64,000 nt of DNA, from positions 13,812-77,811 of the forward strand of contig CALEHY010000006.1 of assembly GCA_937876375.1 (NCBI GenBank). Direction: 5' to 3'. This DNA is from an uncultured Clostridia bacterium. GTDB taxonomy: Bacteria; Bacillota; Clostridia; Oscillospirales; Acutalibacteraceae. The translations under genes were made by a program, and so were the position numbers. Of the stretch, positions 17,370 to 27,341 are shown one piece after another; positions within the stretch are counted from its first letter, which is position 1, and every line of letters starts with the position of its first letter. A model generated the notes under the pieces. That model saw only the letters and a program-made list of their open reading frames with translations. It was not told the origin of the DNA and searched no databases.

Positions 17370-20300
17370 TTATTTGCTACTTGTCAAGAGTTCTTGTAAT
17401 TGTTCGAGATTTAAAATTTCCTCTGAGCCTTCAGCACTGAAGTAGCTAGGGATAACATCTACGTCTCTGAACACACTCATACCAGTACCAGCTGGGATAA
17501 GCTTACCGATAAGAACATTCTCCTTTAGACCAAGTAGTGGATCTACCTTGCCCTTGATAGCAGCATCAGTAAGAACACGAGTTGTCTCCTGGAATGATGC
17601 AGCTGATAGGAATGAATCAGTAGCAAGTGAAGCCTTTGTAATACCCATAAGAACTGGGATATATGTTGCATGCTTGAGGTTCTCCTCACCAGCAGCAATT
17701 CTCTTATCAATGTTCTCGTTTGCCTCATCGATAGCTGCAACGTCAACCTGTGTACCAGCGATAAGATCAGAATCACCCTCGCTATCAACGATACACTTCT
17801 TAAGCATCTGACGAACGATAACCTCGATATGCTTATCGTTGATATCAACACCCTGTGTACGATATGCAAACTGAACTTCCTTGATAAGATAGTTATATAC
17901 AGCCTCTTCACCAAGAATAGCAAGAACGTCGTGTGGATTCTTTGAACCAAGTGTTAGCTCTGTACCCTTTTCGATATGAGCGCCATCAACGATATTTTCG
18001 TGTAGTCTAGCACCATAAGGGATGAGGTACTTGCGCTCCTCACCAGACTCTGTATTGTAAACGAATACATTACGGCTCTTCTTGATTTCCTCGACACGAA
18101 CATCACCCTCGATTTCAGAAAGGATAGCAAGCTGCTTTGGCTTTCTTGCCTCGAAAAGTTCCTCGACTCTTGGAAGACCCTGTGTAATATCCTCACCACC
18201 AGCGACACCACCGGTATGGAAGGTTCTCATTGTAAGCTGTGTACCAGGCTCACCGATTGACTGAGCAGCGATTGTACCAACTGCCTCACCAACCTGAACT
18301 GGCTCATTGAATGCAAGGTTTGAACCATAGCACTTGCAGCATACGCCGTGGCGTGACTTACAAGTGATAAGTGAACGAATCTTAACCTTTGTGATACCAG
18401 CAGCAACGATACGAGCAGCATCGTCCTCATTCATAATTCTGTCGGTGTCCATAAGAACCTCGCCAGTCTCTGGATGAACAACTGGATCAACAACATATCT
18501 ACCAACAAGTCTCTCCTCAAGTGACTCAAGAACACGGTTACCATCCATAATAGCATAAACGTCGATACCGTCGTGACAGCCACAATCATTATCACGAATG
18601 ATAACGTCCTGTGATACGTCAACAAGACGACGAGTTAGGTAACCAGAGTCAGCTGTACGAAGAGCTGTATCAGTAAGACCCTTACGAGCACCACGAGATG
18701 AAATGAAGTACTCAAGAATGTTTAGACCCTCACGATAGTTAGCTCTGATAGGAACCTCGATTGTCTTACCAGAGGTGTTAGCGATAAGTCCTCTCATACC
18801 AGCAAGCTGACGTAGCTGTGAAGTACTACCACGGGCACCAGAATCTACCATCATGTGGATTGGGTTATGTGTACCATCAAAGTTTGAGGTGAGCTCGTTA
18901 GAAACCTTATTTGTACAGTCTTCCCAAGCCTTAATAACAGCTGAAGCTCTCTCCTCATTAGTAATCTCACCAAAGTTGTAGTGAGCAGTAATCTCATCAA
19001 CCTTTGCCTCTGCCTCAGCAAGATACTCCTTCTTCTTCTCTGGGATAAGAGCATCGATAACGGCTACGGTTGTACCAGAAATTGTTGAATACTTATAGCC
19101 CTGAGCCTTGATATCATCAAGAACTCTTGAAGCAATAGTGATACCGTGCTTACGGATACACTTGTCAACGATTTGACCAAGCTGCTTCTTCTTAACTACG
19201 AATGAAATCTCAAGCTCGTTCTCGTTACCCTCGACGCTTCTGTCAACAAATCCGATATCCTGTGGGATAGGTCTGTTGAAGATTACACGACCGATAGTAG
19301 TCTTTACGAGATTTGACTTTTCAACGCCATCAATAGTCTTTGTAAATCTAATCAAGCACTCACTATGAAGACCAAGCTCACCAGCCTGATATGCCATCAT
19401 AGCCTCATCAGTGTCACGATAGATATTGTATCTTGTATACTCGTTGCCATCAGCGTCCTTCTCTACTGTAGGACAGCCAGGCTCGCCCTCTTTAATCATT
19501 GTTAGATAGTAAGAACCGATGATCATATCCTGTGTAGGAACAGCAACTGGCTTACCATCAGAAGGCTTTAGAAGGTTGTTAGCAGCAAGCATAAGCATTC
19601 TAGCCTCTGCCTGAGCCTCTGCAGATAGTGGTACGTGAACAGCCATCTGGTCACCATCAAAGTCAGCGTTGAACGCTGTACAAGCTAGTGGGTGAAGCTT
19701 GATTGCTCTACCCTCAACTAGAACTGGCTCAAATGCCTGAATACCAAGTCTGTGAAGTGTAGGAGCACGGTTTAGCATAACTGGGTGATCCTTAATTACA
19801 ACCTCAAGAGCATCCCAAACCTGTGGTCTGTCTGCCTTTTCTACCATCTTACGAGCTGACTTAATATTTGAAGCAACACCAGTCTCAACAAGTCTCTTCA
19901 TTACGAAAGGCTTGAATAGCTCGATAGCCATCTCCTTTGGAAGACCACACTGGTACATTTTTAGCTCAGGACCAACAACGATAACTGAACGTCCAGAGTA
20001 GTCAACACGCTTACCAAGAAGGTTCTGACGGAAACGACCCTGCTTACCCTTAAGCATATCAGAAAGTGACTTAAGTGGTCTATTGTTTGGACCTGTAACA
20101 GGTCTACCACGACGACCATTATCGATAAGAGCATCAACAGACTCCTGTAGCATTCTCTTCTCATTACGAACGATGATATCAGGAGCATTAAGCTCTAAAA
20201 GTCTCTTTAGACGGTTGTTTCTGTTAATAACACGTCTGTAAAGATCGTTAAGATCAGAGGTAGCGAAACGACCACCATCAAGCTGTACCATAGGTCTGAT

Positions 20301-21017
20301 ATCAGGTGGGATAACTGGAAGAACGTCAAGAATCATCCACTCTAGCTTGTTGCCACTGTGATAGAAAGCATCTACTACGTCAAGTCTCTTGAGTAGCTTA
20401 ACTCTCTTTTGACCAGTTGCATCCTCAAGCTCTGCTGTGAGCTCATCACGAAGAGTTGGAATATCAATCTGCTGTAGAAGCTCTTTAATAGCCTCTGCAC
20501 CCATTCCAGCCTTAAAGTCGTCCTCGTATCTCTCTCTCATTTCTGCATATTCCTTCTCATTAAGGATCTGCATCTTCTCAAGAGGGGTATCACCAGGATC
20601 TGTAACGATATATAGTGCAAAATAAAGCACCTTTTCAAGATATCTAGGGCTGATATCAAGTACTAGACCAAGTCTACTTGGAATACCCTTGAAATACCAG
20701 ATATGTGATACTGGAGCAGCAAGCTCGATATGACCCATACGCTCACGACGAACCTTTGCACGAGTAATCTCTACTCCACAACGCTCACAAACCTTGCCCT
20801 TATAGCGAACTCTCTTGTACTTACCACAGTGACACTCCCAGTCCTTCATAGGACCAAAAATCTTTTCGCAGAAAAGACCGTCACGCTCTGGCTTTAGAGT
20901 TCTGTAATTTATTGTTTCAGGCTTTGTTACCTCACCATAGGACCACTCACGGATACGCTCTGGTGAAGCAAGGCCAATTTGAATTGAACTGAATTCATTT
21001 GTTGAATTATTATCCAT
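17370..21017 (-). CDS. rpoC: RNA polymerase beta' subunit
   Basis: A 1215-residue catalytic subunit. The N-terminal zinc site 'CHCGKYKRVRYKGKVCERCG' is near residue 60, the Mg2+-binding 'NADFDGDQMAVH' near 452, and the second Cys cluster 'CKSRHGVCCKCYG' near 900. The trigger-loop and bridge-helix regions look intact. The length is normal for Clostridia, without the large proteobacterial insertions. It starts 71 nt after rpoB and forms the core enzyme with it. Confidence 0.98.
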   Translation of the reverse strand: MDNNSTNEFSSIQIGLASPERIREWSYGEVTKPETINYRTLKPERDGLFCEKIFGPMKDWECHCGKYKRVRYKGKVCERCGVEITRAKVRRERMGHIELAAPVSHIWYFKGIPSRLGLVLDISPRYLEKVLYFALYIVTDPGDTPLEKMQILNEKEYAEMRERYEDDFKAGMGAEAIKELLQQIDIPTLRDELTAELEDATGQKRVKLLKRLDVVDAFYHSGNKLEWMILDVLPVIPPDIRPMVQLDGGRFATSDLNDLYRRVINRNNRLKRLLELNAPDIIVRNEKRMLQESVDALIDNGRRGRPVTGPNNRPLKSLSDMLKGKQGRFRQNLLGKRVDYSGRSVIVVGPELKMYQCGLPKEMAIELFKPFVMKRLVETGVASNIKSARKMVEKADRPQVWDALEVVIKDHPVMLNRAPTLHRLGIQAFEPVLVEGRAIKLHPLACTAFNADFDGDQMAVHVPLSAEAQAEARMLMLAANNLLKPSDGKPVAVPTQDMIIGSYYLTMIKEGEPGCPTVEKDADGNEYTRYNIYRDTDEAMMAYQAGELGLHSECLIRFTKTIDGVEKSNLVKTTIGRVIFNRPIPQDIGFVDRSVEGNENELEISFVVKKKQLGQIVDKCIRKHGITIASRVLDDIKAQGYKYSTISGTTVAVIDALIPEKKKEYLAEAEAKVDEITAHYNFGEITNEERASAVIKAWEDCTNKVSNELTSNFDGTHNPIHMMVDSGARGSTSQLRQLAGMRGLIANTSGKTIEVPIRANYREGLNILEYFISSRGARKGLTDTALRTADSGYLTRRLVDVSQDVIIRDNDCGCHDGIDVYAIMDGNRVLESLEERLVGRYVVDPVVHPETGEVLMDTDRIMNEDDAARIVAAGITKVKIRSLITCKSRHGVCCKCYGSNLAFNEPVQVGEAVGTIAAQSIGEPGTQLTMRTFHTGGVAGGEDITQGLPRVEELFEARKPKQLAILSEIEGDVRVEEIKKSRNVFVYNTESGEERKYLIPYGARLHENIVDGAHIEKGTELTLGSKNPHDVLAILGEEAVYNYLIKEVQFAYRTQGVDINDKHIEVIVRQMLKKCIVDSEGDSDLIAGTQVDVAAIDEANENIDKRIAAGEENLKHATYIPVLMGITKASLATDSFLSAASFQETTRVLTDAAIKGKVDPLLGLKENVLIGKLIPAGTGMSVFRDVDVIPSYFSAEGSEEILNLEQLQELLTSSK

Positions 21018-21088
21018 ATTGGAAGCACTCCTTTATCTAAAAATTTGGAAAGTTAATCAGGTCTATATAATGTTATATAATATATACA

Positions 21089-24000
21089 TTATTCATCATC
21101 GTCATCAGAGCCAAATGCGCTTGCAAAATCTGCAAACAAATCATCTGCTGCACTCTGAGCTGAGCCCTGACCTGCTTCCTGCATTTCCTCATCAGCATCA
21201 ACAACTCCGTAGCCCTCTTGGCCCTCAAAGTCGTTAACCTCTGTAAATGCCTTTTCGTCAACTGGCTGAATGCCATCGTCATCAAGATCCTGCTTTAGCT
21301 CAACAGTCTGTCCAGCCTCATCATATAGAGTAGTGTCAAGACCAAGAGCCTGTAGCTCCTTAAATAGAACCTTGAATGCCTCTGGTGTGCCAGCAGGTGG
21401 AATATTCTCACCCTTGACGATTGCCTCATAAGTCTTAACACGACCAACAACGTCATCTGACTTAACTGTGATAATCTCCTGTAGAGTGTAAGCTGCACCG
21501 TAAGCCTCGAGTGCCCAAACCTCCATCTCACCAAATCTCTGGCCACCGAACTGAGCCTTACCACCAAGTGGCTGCTGAGTTACAAGGCTGTAAGGACCTG
21601 TTGATCTAGCGTGGATCTTATCATCTACAAGGTGATGGAGCTTTAGATAATACATATAACCAACTGTTACACGGTTATCAAACTTCTCACCAGTTCTACC
21701 GTCAGTAAGCTGAACCTTACCATCGAATACCTTGTTGCCATCAGCGTCTACATAGTAGCCGATATCAGCAAGCTTTAGGCAATCACGAATATCATCCTCG
21801 TGAGCACCATCAAATACTGGAGTCATCATCTTCCAGCCAAGAGCCATAGCTGCGTAGCCAAGATGAACCTCAAGCACCTGACCAATGTTCATACGAGAAG
21901 GTACACCAAGTGGGTTAAGAACGATATCAAGTGGACGACCATCTGGTAGGAATGGCATATCTTCCTGTGGAAGAACACGAGAAACGACACCCTTGTTACC
22001 ATGACGACCAGCCATCTTATCACCGGCTTGGATCTTTCTCTTCTGTGCGATATAAACACGAACAACCTTGTTTACACCAGGATTTAGCTCATCGCTGTTT
22101 GCTCTAGTAAATACCTTAACGTCAACAACGATACCATACTCACCATGAGGAACCTTCATAGAGGTATCACGAACCTCTCTAGCCTTCTCACCGAAGATAG
22201 CACGAAGAAGTCTTTCCTCAGAAGTGAGCTCTGTCTCACCCTTTGGTGTAACCTTACCAACAAGGATATCACCAGAGTGAACCTCAGCACCAACACGGAT
22301 GATACCATCCTCATCAAGATCCTTAAGAGCATCCTCACCAACGTTAGGAATATCTCTTGTGATCTCCTCTGGGCCAAGCTTTGTATCACGAGATTCTACC
22401 TCGTGCTCAATAATATGAATAGATGTGTAAACATCATCACGAACAATCTTTTCGTTGATAAGAACAGCATCCTCGTAGTTGTAACCTTCCCAGGTCATAA
22501 ATCCGATAAGAGCATTCTTACCAAGTGAAATCTCACCATTGCATGTAGCTGGACCATCAGCGATAACCTGACCATCCTCAATCTCCTGATGAAGAGATAC
22601 GATAGGACGCTGGTTAATGCAAGTGCCCTGGTTAGAACCAGCATACTTGATGAGCTCATATCTGTCGATTTCGCCAGACTTTGTCTTAATCTCGATAATG
22701 TCAGCGTCAAGAGATACTACTGTACCACCACGCTGTGCGATAACTACTACGCCAGAGTCATATGCTGCCTTGTACTCCATACCTGTACCAACAACTGGAG
22801 CCTCTGTCTTTAGTAGAGGAACTGCCTGACGCTGCATGTTAGCACCCATAAGTGCACGGTTAGCATCATCGTTCTCTAGGAATGGAATCATTGCTGTAGC
22901 AACAGATACTACCATCTTTGGAGATACGTCCATATAGTCTACCTTTTCTGGTGGTAGAGTTAGGAACTCATCTCTGAAACGGCATGTTACTCTGCTGTTA
23001 GCGAACTTGCCATCTGCATCAAGTGGCTCGTTAGCCTGTGCTACAACGAACTCATCCTCCATATCAGCTGTCATATAAACAACCTCATCAGTAACAACAC
23101 CAGTCTCCTTGTCTACACGACGGTAAGGAGCCTCGATGAATCCATACTCATTTAGACGGCTGTAGCAAGCAAGATATGAGATAAGACCGATATTAGGACC
23201 TTCTGGAGTCTCGATAGGACACATACGACCATAGTGTGTGTAGTGTACGTCACGAACCTCAAATCCAGCACGATCTCTTGAAAGACCACCAGGACCAAGA
23301 GCAGAAAGTCTTCTCTTGTGTGTTAGCTCTGCAAGTGGGTTGTTCTGATCCATGAACTGTGAAAGTGGTGATGAACCAAAGAACTCACGAATAGCAGCAA
23401 CTACTGGTCTAATGTTAATAAGTGCCTGTGGTGTGATAGCGTCCTCATCATCCTGAGCCTGAAGTGTCATACGCTCACGAACAACTCTCTCCATACGAGT
23501 AAAGCCGATACGGAACTGGTTCTGTAGAAGCTCACCAACTGCACGGATACGACGATTGCCAAGGTGATCGATATCATCAGTCTTGCCAACACCATTAGCA
23601 AGGTTGAGGAGATATGATACTGTAGCAAAGATATCGTCAACAATAATATGATTTGGAATAAGGTCATCGTGGTGAATCTTAATCTCATTCTCAAGAGCTT
23701 CCTTGTCATCACCTACTCTATCCATAATCTCAGATAGAACACGATATGAAACCTTCTCGTTAATACCAAGAGCCTTCTTGTCAACATCAACGAACTTGTC
23801 GATATCAACCATACCGTTTGATACAACCTTAACTACTCTGCCAGACTCAAGCTGAACAAATGCAAACATAACACCTGCATCTTCAATCTGCATAGCCTTC
23901 TCTGCTGTAAGCTTTTCACCAGCATCAGCAATGAACTCACCCATAGGTGATACAACTGGCTCTGCAAGAATCTGTCCGTTAAGACGATCGAACATACCAA

Positions 24001-24838
24001 GCTTCTTGTTGTACTTATATCTACCAACTCTTGAAAGGTCGTAGCGACGAGCATCAAAGAACAAGCCATCTAGGTGTGCCTGAGCAGTCTCTAGTGTTGG
24101 TGGCTCGCCTGGACGAAGCTTCTTGTAAACCTCAAGAAGAGCCTCCTCCTGATTCTTTGTTGTGTCCTTCTCGATAGTAGCTTCCATTCTTTCGTCATCG
24201 CCAAAGAACTCACGAAGCTCTGCATCTGTACCAAGACCTAATGCACGAAGGAAGGTAGTGATAAATATCTTTCTGTTCTTGTCGATACGAACGTAGAACA
24301 AATCGTTCGCATCAGTCTCGTACTCTAGCCAAGCACCACGGTTAGGAATAACAGTGTTAGTGTATAGCTCCTTACCAGTCTTGTCGTGCTCCATGTGATA
24401 ATAAACACCTGGTGAACGAACTAGCTGAGATACGATACATCTCTCTGCACCATTGATAACAAAAGTGCCAGCATCAGTCATAAGTGGGAGATCACCCATG
24501 AAGATTGTGTTTTCCTTAACCTCACCTGTCTCCTTGTTCTGAAGACGTGCTCTAACCTTTAGAGGTTTTGCATAGGTAACGTCACGAGCCTTACACTGTG
24601 CAATAGAATATTTTGGCTCGTCTTCCATTGAATAATCGATGAAGTCAAGTACAAGATTGCCAGTGTAATCAGTAATAGAACCGATATCACGGAAAACCTC
24701 TGCAAGACCTTCGTCGAGGAACCACTGGTAAGACTTCTTCTGCACCTCAATAAGGTTAGGCATCTGCATTACCTCATTGATTTTGGCAAAGCTCTTTCGT
24801 GTAGTAGTACCAAGTTGTACGTCCTTCACATTTACCAT
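21089..24838 (-). CDS. rpoB: RNA polymerase beta subunit
   Basis: A 1249-residue core subunit. The rifampicin region 'SPLSQFMDQNNPLAEL' then 'THKRRLSALGPGGL' and the C-terminal 'GGKAQFGGQRFGEMEVWALEAYGA' are intact, followed by an acidic tail (SDDDDE). The start at 24838 ('MVNVKDVQLG') was preferred to an in-frame ATG at 24964, which would add 42 hydrophobic residues over the promoter region; a GGAG lies upstream. No rplL or rplJ precedes it: the next gene upstream is divergent. Two minus-strand promoter-like sequences lie in the divergent region. Confidence 0.97.
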   Translation of the reverse strand: MVNVKDVQLGTTTRKSFAKINEVMQMPNLIEVQKKSYQWFLDEGLAEVFRDIGSITDYTGNLVLDFIDYSMEDEPKYSIAQCKARDVTYAKPLKVRARLQNKETGEVKENTIFMGDLPLMTDAGTFVINGAERCIVSQLVRSPGVYYHMEHDKTGKELYTNTVIPNRGAWLEYETDANDLFYVRIDKNRKIFITTFLRALGLGTDAELREFFGDDERMEATIEKDTTKNQEEALLEVYKKLRPGEPPTLETAQAHLDGLFFDARRYDLSRVGRYKYNKKLGMFDRLNGQILAEPVVSPMGEFIADAGEKLTAEKAMQIEDAGVMFAFVQLESGRVVKVVSNGMVDIDKFVDVDKKALGINEKVSYRVLSEIMDRVGDDKEALENEIKIHHDDLIPNHIIVDDIFATVSYLLNLANGVGKTDDIDHLGNRRIRAVGELLQNQFRIGFTRMERVVRERMTLQAQDDEDAITPQALINIRPVVAAIREFFGSSPLSQFMDQNNPLAELTHKRRLSALGPGGLSRDRAGFEVRDVHYTHYGRMCPIETPEGPNIGLISYLACYSRLNEYGFIEAPYRRVDKETGVVTDEVVYMTADMEDEFVVAQANEPLDADGKFANSRVTCRFRDEFLTLPPEKVDYMDVSPKMVVSVATAMIPFLENDDANRALMGANMQRQAVPLLKTEAPVVGTGMEYKAAYDSGVVVIAQRGGTVVSLDADIIEIKTKSGEIDRYELIKYAGSNQGTCINQRPIVSLHQEIEDGQVIADGPATCNGEISLGKNALIGFMTWEGYNYEDAVLINEKIVRDDVYTSIHIIEHEVESRDTKLGPEEITRDIPNVGEDALKDLDEDGIIRVGAEVHSGDILVGKVTPKGETELTSEERLLRAIFGEKAREVRDTSMKVPHGEYGIVVDVKVFTRANSDELNPGVNKVVRVYIAQKRKIQAGDKMAGRHGNKGVVSRVLPQEDMPFLPDGRPLDIVLNPLGVPSRMNIGQVLEVHLGYAAMALGWKMMTPVFDGAHEDDIRDCLKLADIGYYVDADGNKVFDGKVQLTDGRTGEKFDNRVTVGYMYYLKLHHLVDDKIHARSTGPYSLVTQQPLGGKAQFGGQRFGEMEVWALEAYGAAYTLQEIITVKSDDVVGRVKTYEAIVKGENIPPAGTPEAFKVLFKELQALGLDTTLYDEAGQTVELKQDLDDDGIQPVDEKAFTEVNDFEGQEGYGVVDADEEMQEAGQGSAQSAADDLFADFASAFGSDDDDE

Positions 24839-24919
24839 ATAGGTATTCACTCCATTTCGTTTGAATTTTTGCAATAAAAAGCAGAAAAACTTGCTTAATA
24901 ATAGACTTAAAAATACAGT

Positions 24920-24948
24920 AATATTTTCAGTATCATAACTTATGTCAA
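24920..24948 (-). promoter_or_regulatory. Possible second rpoB promoter
   Basis: -35 TTGACA (24943-24948), 17-nt spacer, weak -10 AATATT (24920-24925) on the minus strand. Confidence 0.35.
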
Positions 24949-24989
24949 AAAGCCATAAGCACAAATTTTTCCATTTTAATCGTGGATAT

Positions 24990-25018
24990 AATATAAACTA
25001 ATAGTTTTAATAAGTCAA
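24990..25018 (-). promoter_or_regulatory. Promoter of rpoB operon
   Basis: -35 TTGACT (25013-25018), 17-nt spacer, -10 TATATT (24990-24995) on the minus strand, giving a leader of roughly 145 nt. Confidence 0.65.
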
Positions 25019-25129
25019 CAGTATTTTTAAAATATTTTCACAATAGTTTAAAAGTTTTTTATCAACTGTGCCGTGTGTTTCATAAATACGGCTATTTATC
25101 CCGTGCAGAAATGTTTTTATATAATGTTA

Positions 25130-25158
25130 TTGATTTAATAGTACTAATTTGTTATAAT
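25130..25158 (+). promoter_or_regulatory. Promoter of the 25190 operon
   Basis: -35 TTGATT (25130-25135), 17-nt spacer, -10 TATAAT (25153-25158). Confidence 0.65.
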
Positions 25159-25189
25159 ACTACGGTATAATTATTAAAGGGATAATAAA

Positions 25190-26869
25190 ATGAAGATTTT
25201 TAAGAGAGTAATATGCGTATTATTATCCATCATTATGGTAGCTGGTCTGTTTGCTGGCTGTGGTGATGATAATGACAATATAAACTTCATATATCCATTC
25301 TCTGCTAATGTCAAGAGCTATGACCCACAGGTTGCTGGTACTACTGACGAATTCTTAATCATAGAGAACACATTTGAGGGTCTTATTCGTATCAATGATG
25401 ATGGCACTATCGTAAAGGGTGTTGCTGATAGCTGGGACATCAGTGCAGATGGACTGACATACACATTCAAGCTAAAGCATGGACTAAAATGGGATATCAA
25501 TGTCGACAAGAATGACAAGGGTGAATTCAAGGACAGCAGACTAGAAATGATGGGCAAGGAATTCAATCCGGATATTACAGCTCACGATTTTGTCTTTGCA
25601 TTGAGGAGAGCTGTGCTAAAGGAGACTGACAGTCCCCTATTCTCTAGCGTTTCCGCTATCAAGAATGCCACAAAAATACACAAGGGCAAAGCGTCAGCCA
25701 TGAGCCTTGGTGTCACAGCAAAGGACGAGTACACTCTTGTTATCACCCTAGAGCGCAAGGACGACAGCTTTATGGATACACTTGCTACTGCTGTTGCTAT
25801 GCCATGTAATGAGGAATTCTTTAACGCTACGAAGGGCAGATACGGACTGAGCACAAAGTACACGCTATTCAACGGTCAGTTCTATCTCGACCAGATACTA
25901 GAGTCATCATATCTATTAAAGCGAAACCAATACTATATGGGCGAATACCCAGCTATTGCTAGAGAGCTAACATTCAAAATTCCAGGCGCTGATGAGGATG
26001 ATAGCGACAAGCTAAAAAAGCTTGAATCTGGCTACTACGACGCTGCATTCATCCGTGGTGACGAATCAGAATCACTAAAGAAAAAGGATGATATCATCTA
26101 TCAGCCATATAACGACACAACATGGGCGTTCGTGCTAAACACAAACAACGAATATATGCAGAGCACAGCTATGCGCAAGGCATTCTGTCTTGGCTTTACA
26201 CATTTAGAGAGCACTGACAAGGAATACCTAACCTCTGCTACAACATTAACACCAAGCAGCTGTCTGTTCGGCTCGAATAACGCCACAGATGCTATGGGCA
26301 ATACAGTATTAAAGCAGAATATCGACAAGAGTGTTGATAGCTGGAAAAAGGCTATCACTGTGCTAGATGCTACAAGCATAGATATCACCATTATCACTGC
26401 TGATTATATGGAGGACTACACCAAGAAAATGCTACAGGGCGTTCAGAGTGGTTTAGGCACCTCACTAAAGACAAATGATGGCGACACCATCAGCCTAACG
26501 CTAAAGGTTGAGTCAATGCCACTAAACGAGTTAAAAACAAGAGTTAAGACTGGTGACTACAGCATTGCATTATACCCATTTGAGAGCACTAGCTCATCAG
26601 CACTAGCGTTCCTATCCAGCATTGTAAACAGCAATGTCACTGGCTTTGACACAACTAATATGAAGTCTGCTATCGACGATGCTAACAAGAGTAACACACT
26701 GGATAAAATCGCAAAGAATGCCAAGATGGCTGAAAAATCAGCGATACTATCATACAGCATTTGTCCAATGCTATACGAAACCAGCTATTATGTTGCTGCT
26801 CAAGGAGTTAAGGATATCCAATTCCACGCAGGAACAGGAAGGGTAAGCTTTGTAAATGCAAAACGATAA
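25190..26869 (+). CDS. Oligopeptide-type ABC substrate-binding lipoprotein (SBP family 5)
   Basis: A 559-residue lipoprotein: a basic N-terminus and hydrophobic stretch lead to lipobox L-F-A-G-C with the lipidated Cys at 24. The mature part fits the OppA/DppA family ('SYDPQ' start of the domain, 'TFEGLIRINDDGTIVKGVADSW', 'YTFKLKHGLKW'). It should bind peptides or another solute at the outer face. No permease or ATPase genes lie nearby, so it is an orphan component or works with a transporter encoded elsewhere. Its 3' end overlaps the VanZ-like gene by 14 nt, and it appears to head a plus-strand operon through metG. Confidence 0.88.
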   Translation: MKIFKRVICVLLSIIMVAGLFAGCGDDNDNINFIYPFSANVKSYDPQVAGTTDEFLIIENTFEGLIRINDDGTIVKGVADSWDISADGLTYTFKLKHGLKWDINVDKNDKGEFKDSRLEMMGKEFNPDITAHDFVFALRRAVLKETDSPLFSSVSAIKNATKIHKGKASAMSLGVTAKDEYTLVITLERKDDSFMDTLATAVAMPCNEEFFNATKGRYGLSTKYTLFNGQFYLDQILESSYLLKRNQYYMGEYPAIARELTFKIPGADEDDSDKLKKLESGYYDAAFIRGDESESLKKKDDIIYQPYNDTTWAFVLNTNNEYMQSTAMRKAFCLGFTHLESTDKEYLTSATTLTPSSCLFGSNNATDAMGNTVLKQNIDKSVDSWKKAITVLDATSIDITIITADYMEDYTKKMLQGVQSGLGTSLKTNDGDTISLTLKVESMPLNELKTRVKTGDYSIALYPFESTSSSALAFLSSIVNSNVTGFDTTNMKSAIDDANKSNTLDKIAKNAKMAEKSAILSYSICPMLYETSYYVAAQGVKDIQFHAGTGRVSFVNAKR

Positions 26870-27320
26870 GCTACAAAACAAGAAACTAGCAATTCTATTT
26901 TGGATACTGACAGCAATATGCTTTTGCATTATATTTTATTTTTCAAATCAGAGCGCTGACACATCAGCAAACCAGAGTGGAATACTGCTAAGACTGATTA
27001 GAGCGATATTTGGTGATGGCGCATTCTCAGACTTTATAGTACGCAAATGTGCACACTTTTTGGAATATGTTGGCACTAGCTTAATCATTAACTGTGCCCT
27101 ACTCTTCACAAAGGGTAAAAAACAAATTCTACCAGCTATTATCTGCACCTCGCTATATGCTATCACTGATGAGGTACACCAGATATTTATAGATGGCAGA
27201 AGCTGTGAATTTAGAGACTGGACTATCGACACCTGTGGTGCAATAGTTGGTGCCGTAGCATTCGTCGTATTATTCCTAGTCATCAACAAAATAAGCAAGA
27301 AAAAATCCGTTAAGGATTAG
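26856..27320 (+). CDS. VanZ-like membrane protein
   Basis: A 154-residue protein with about four membrane segments and the family pattern 'FYFSNQSADTS' after the first helix, 'RKCAHFLEYVGTSLI' and 'DEVHQIFIDGRSCEFRDWTIDTCGAIVGA'. VanZ itself gives low-level teicoplanin resistance; most chromosomal homologues have no proven role, so resistance should not be assumed. It overlaps the preceding lipoprotein gene by 14 nt, suggesting translational coupling. Confidence 0.85.
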   Translation: MQNDKLQNKKLAILFWILTAICFCIIFYFSNQSADTSANQSGILLRLIRAIFGDGAFSDFIVRKCAHFLEYVGTSLIINCALLFTKGKKQILPAIICTSLYAITDEVHQIFIDGRSCEFRDWTIDTCGAIVGAVAFVVLFLVINKISKKKSVKD

Positions 27321-27341
27321 CACATACCAAGGAGAAACAAA

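Larger units (their letters stand above)
24839..25189. other. Divergent regulatory region, rpoB / binding lipoprotein
   Basis: 351 nt without genes, very AT-rich. It contains the rpoB leader and its promoters on the minus strand, and the promoter of the 25190 gene on the plus strand. No riboswitch fold was recognised. Confidence 0.6.

Noticed and set aside
24839..24964. 42-residue N-terminal extension of RpoB
   Set aside because: It covers the promoter region, is hydrophobic, and RpoB homologues start at 'MVNVKDV'-like sequences.
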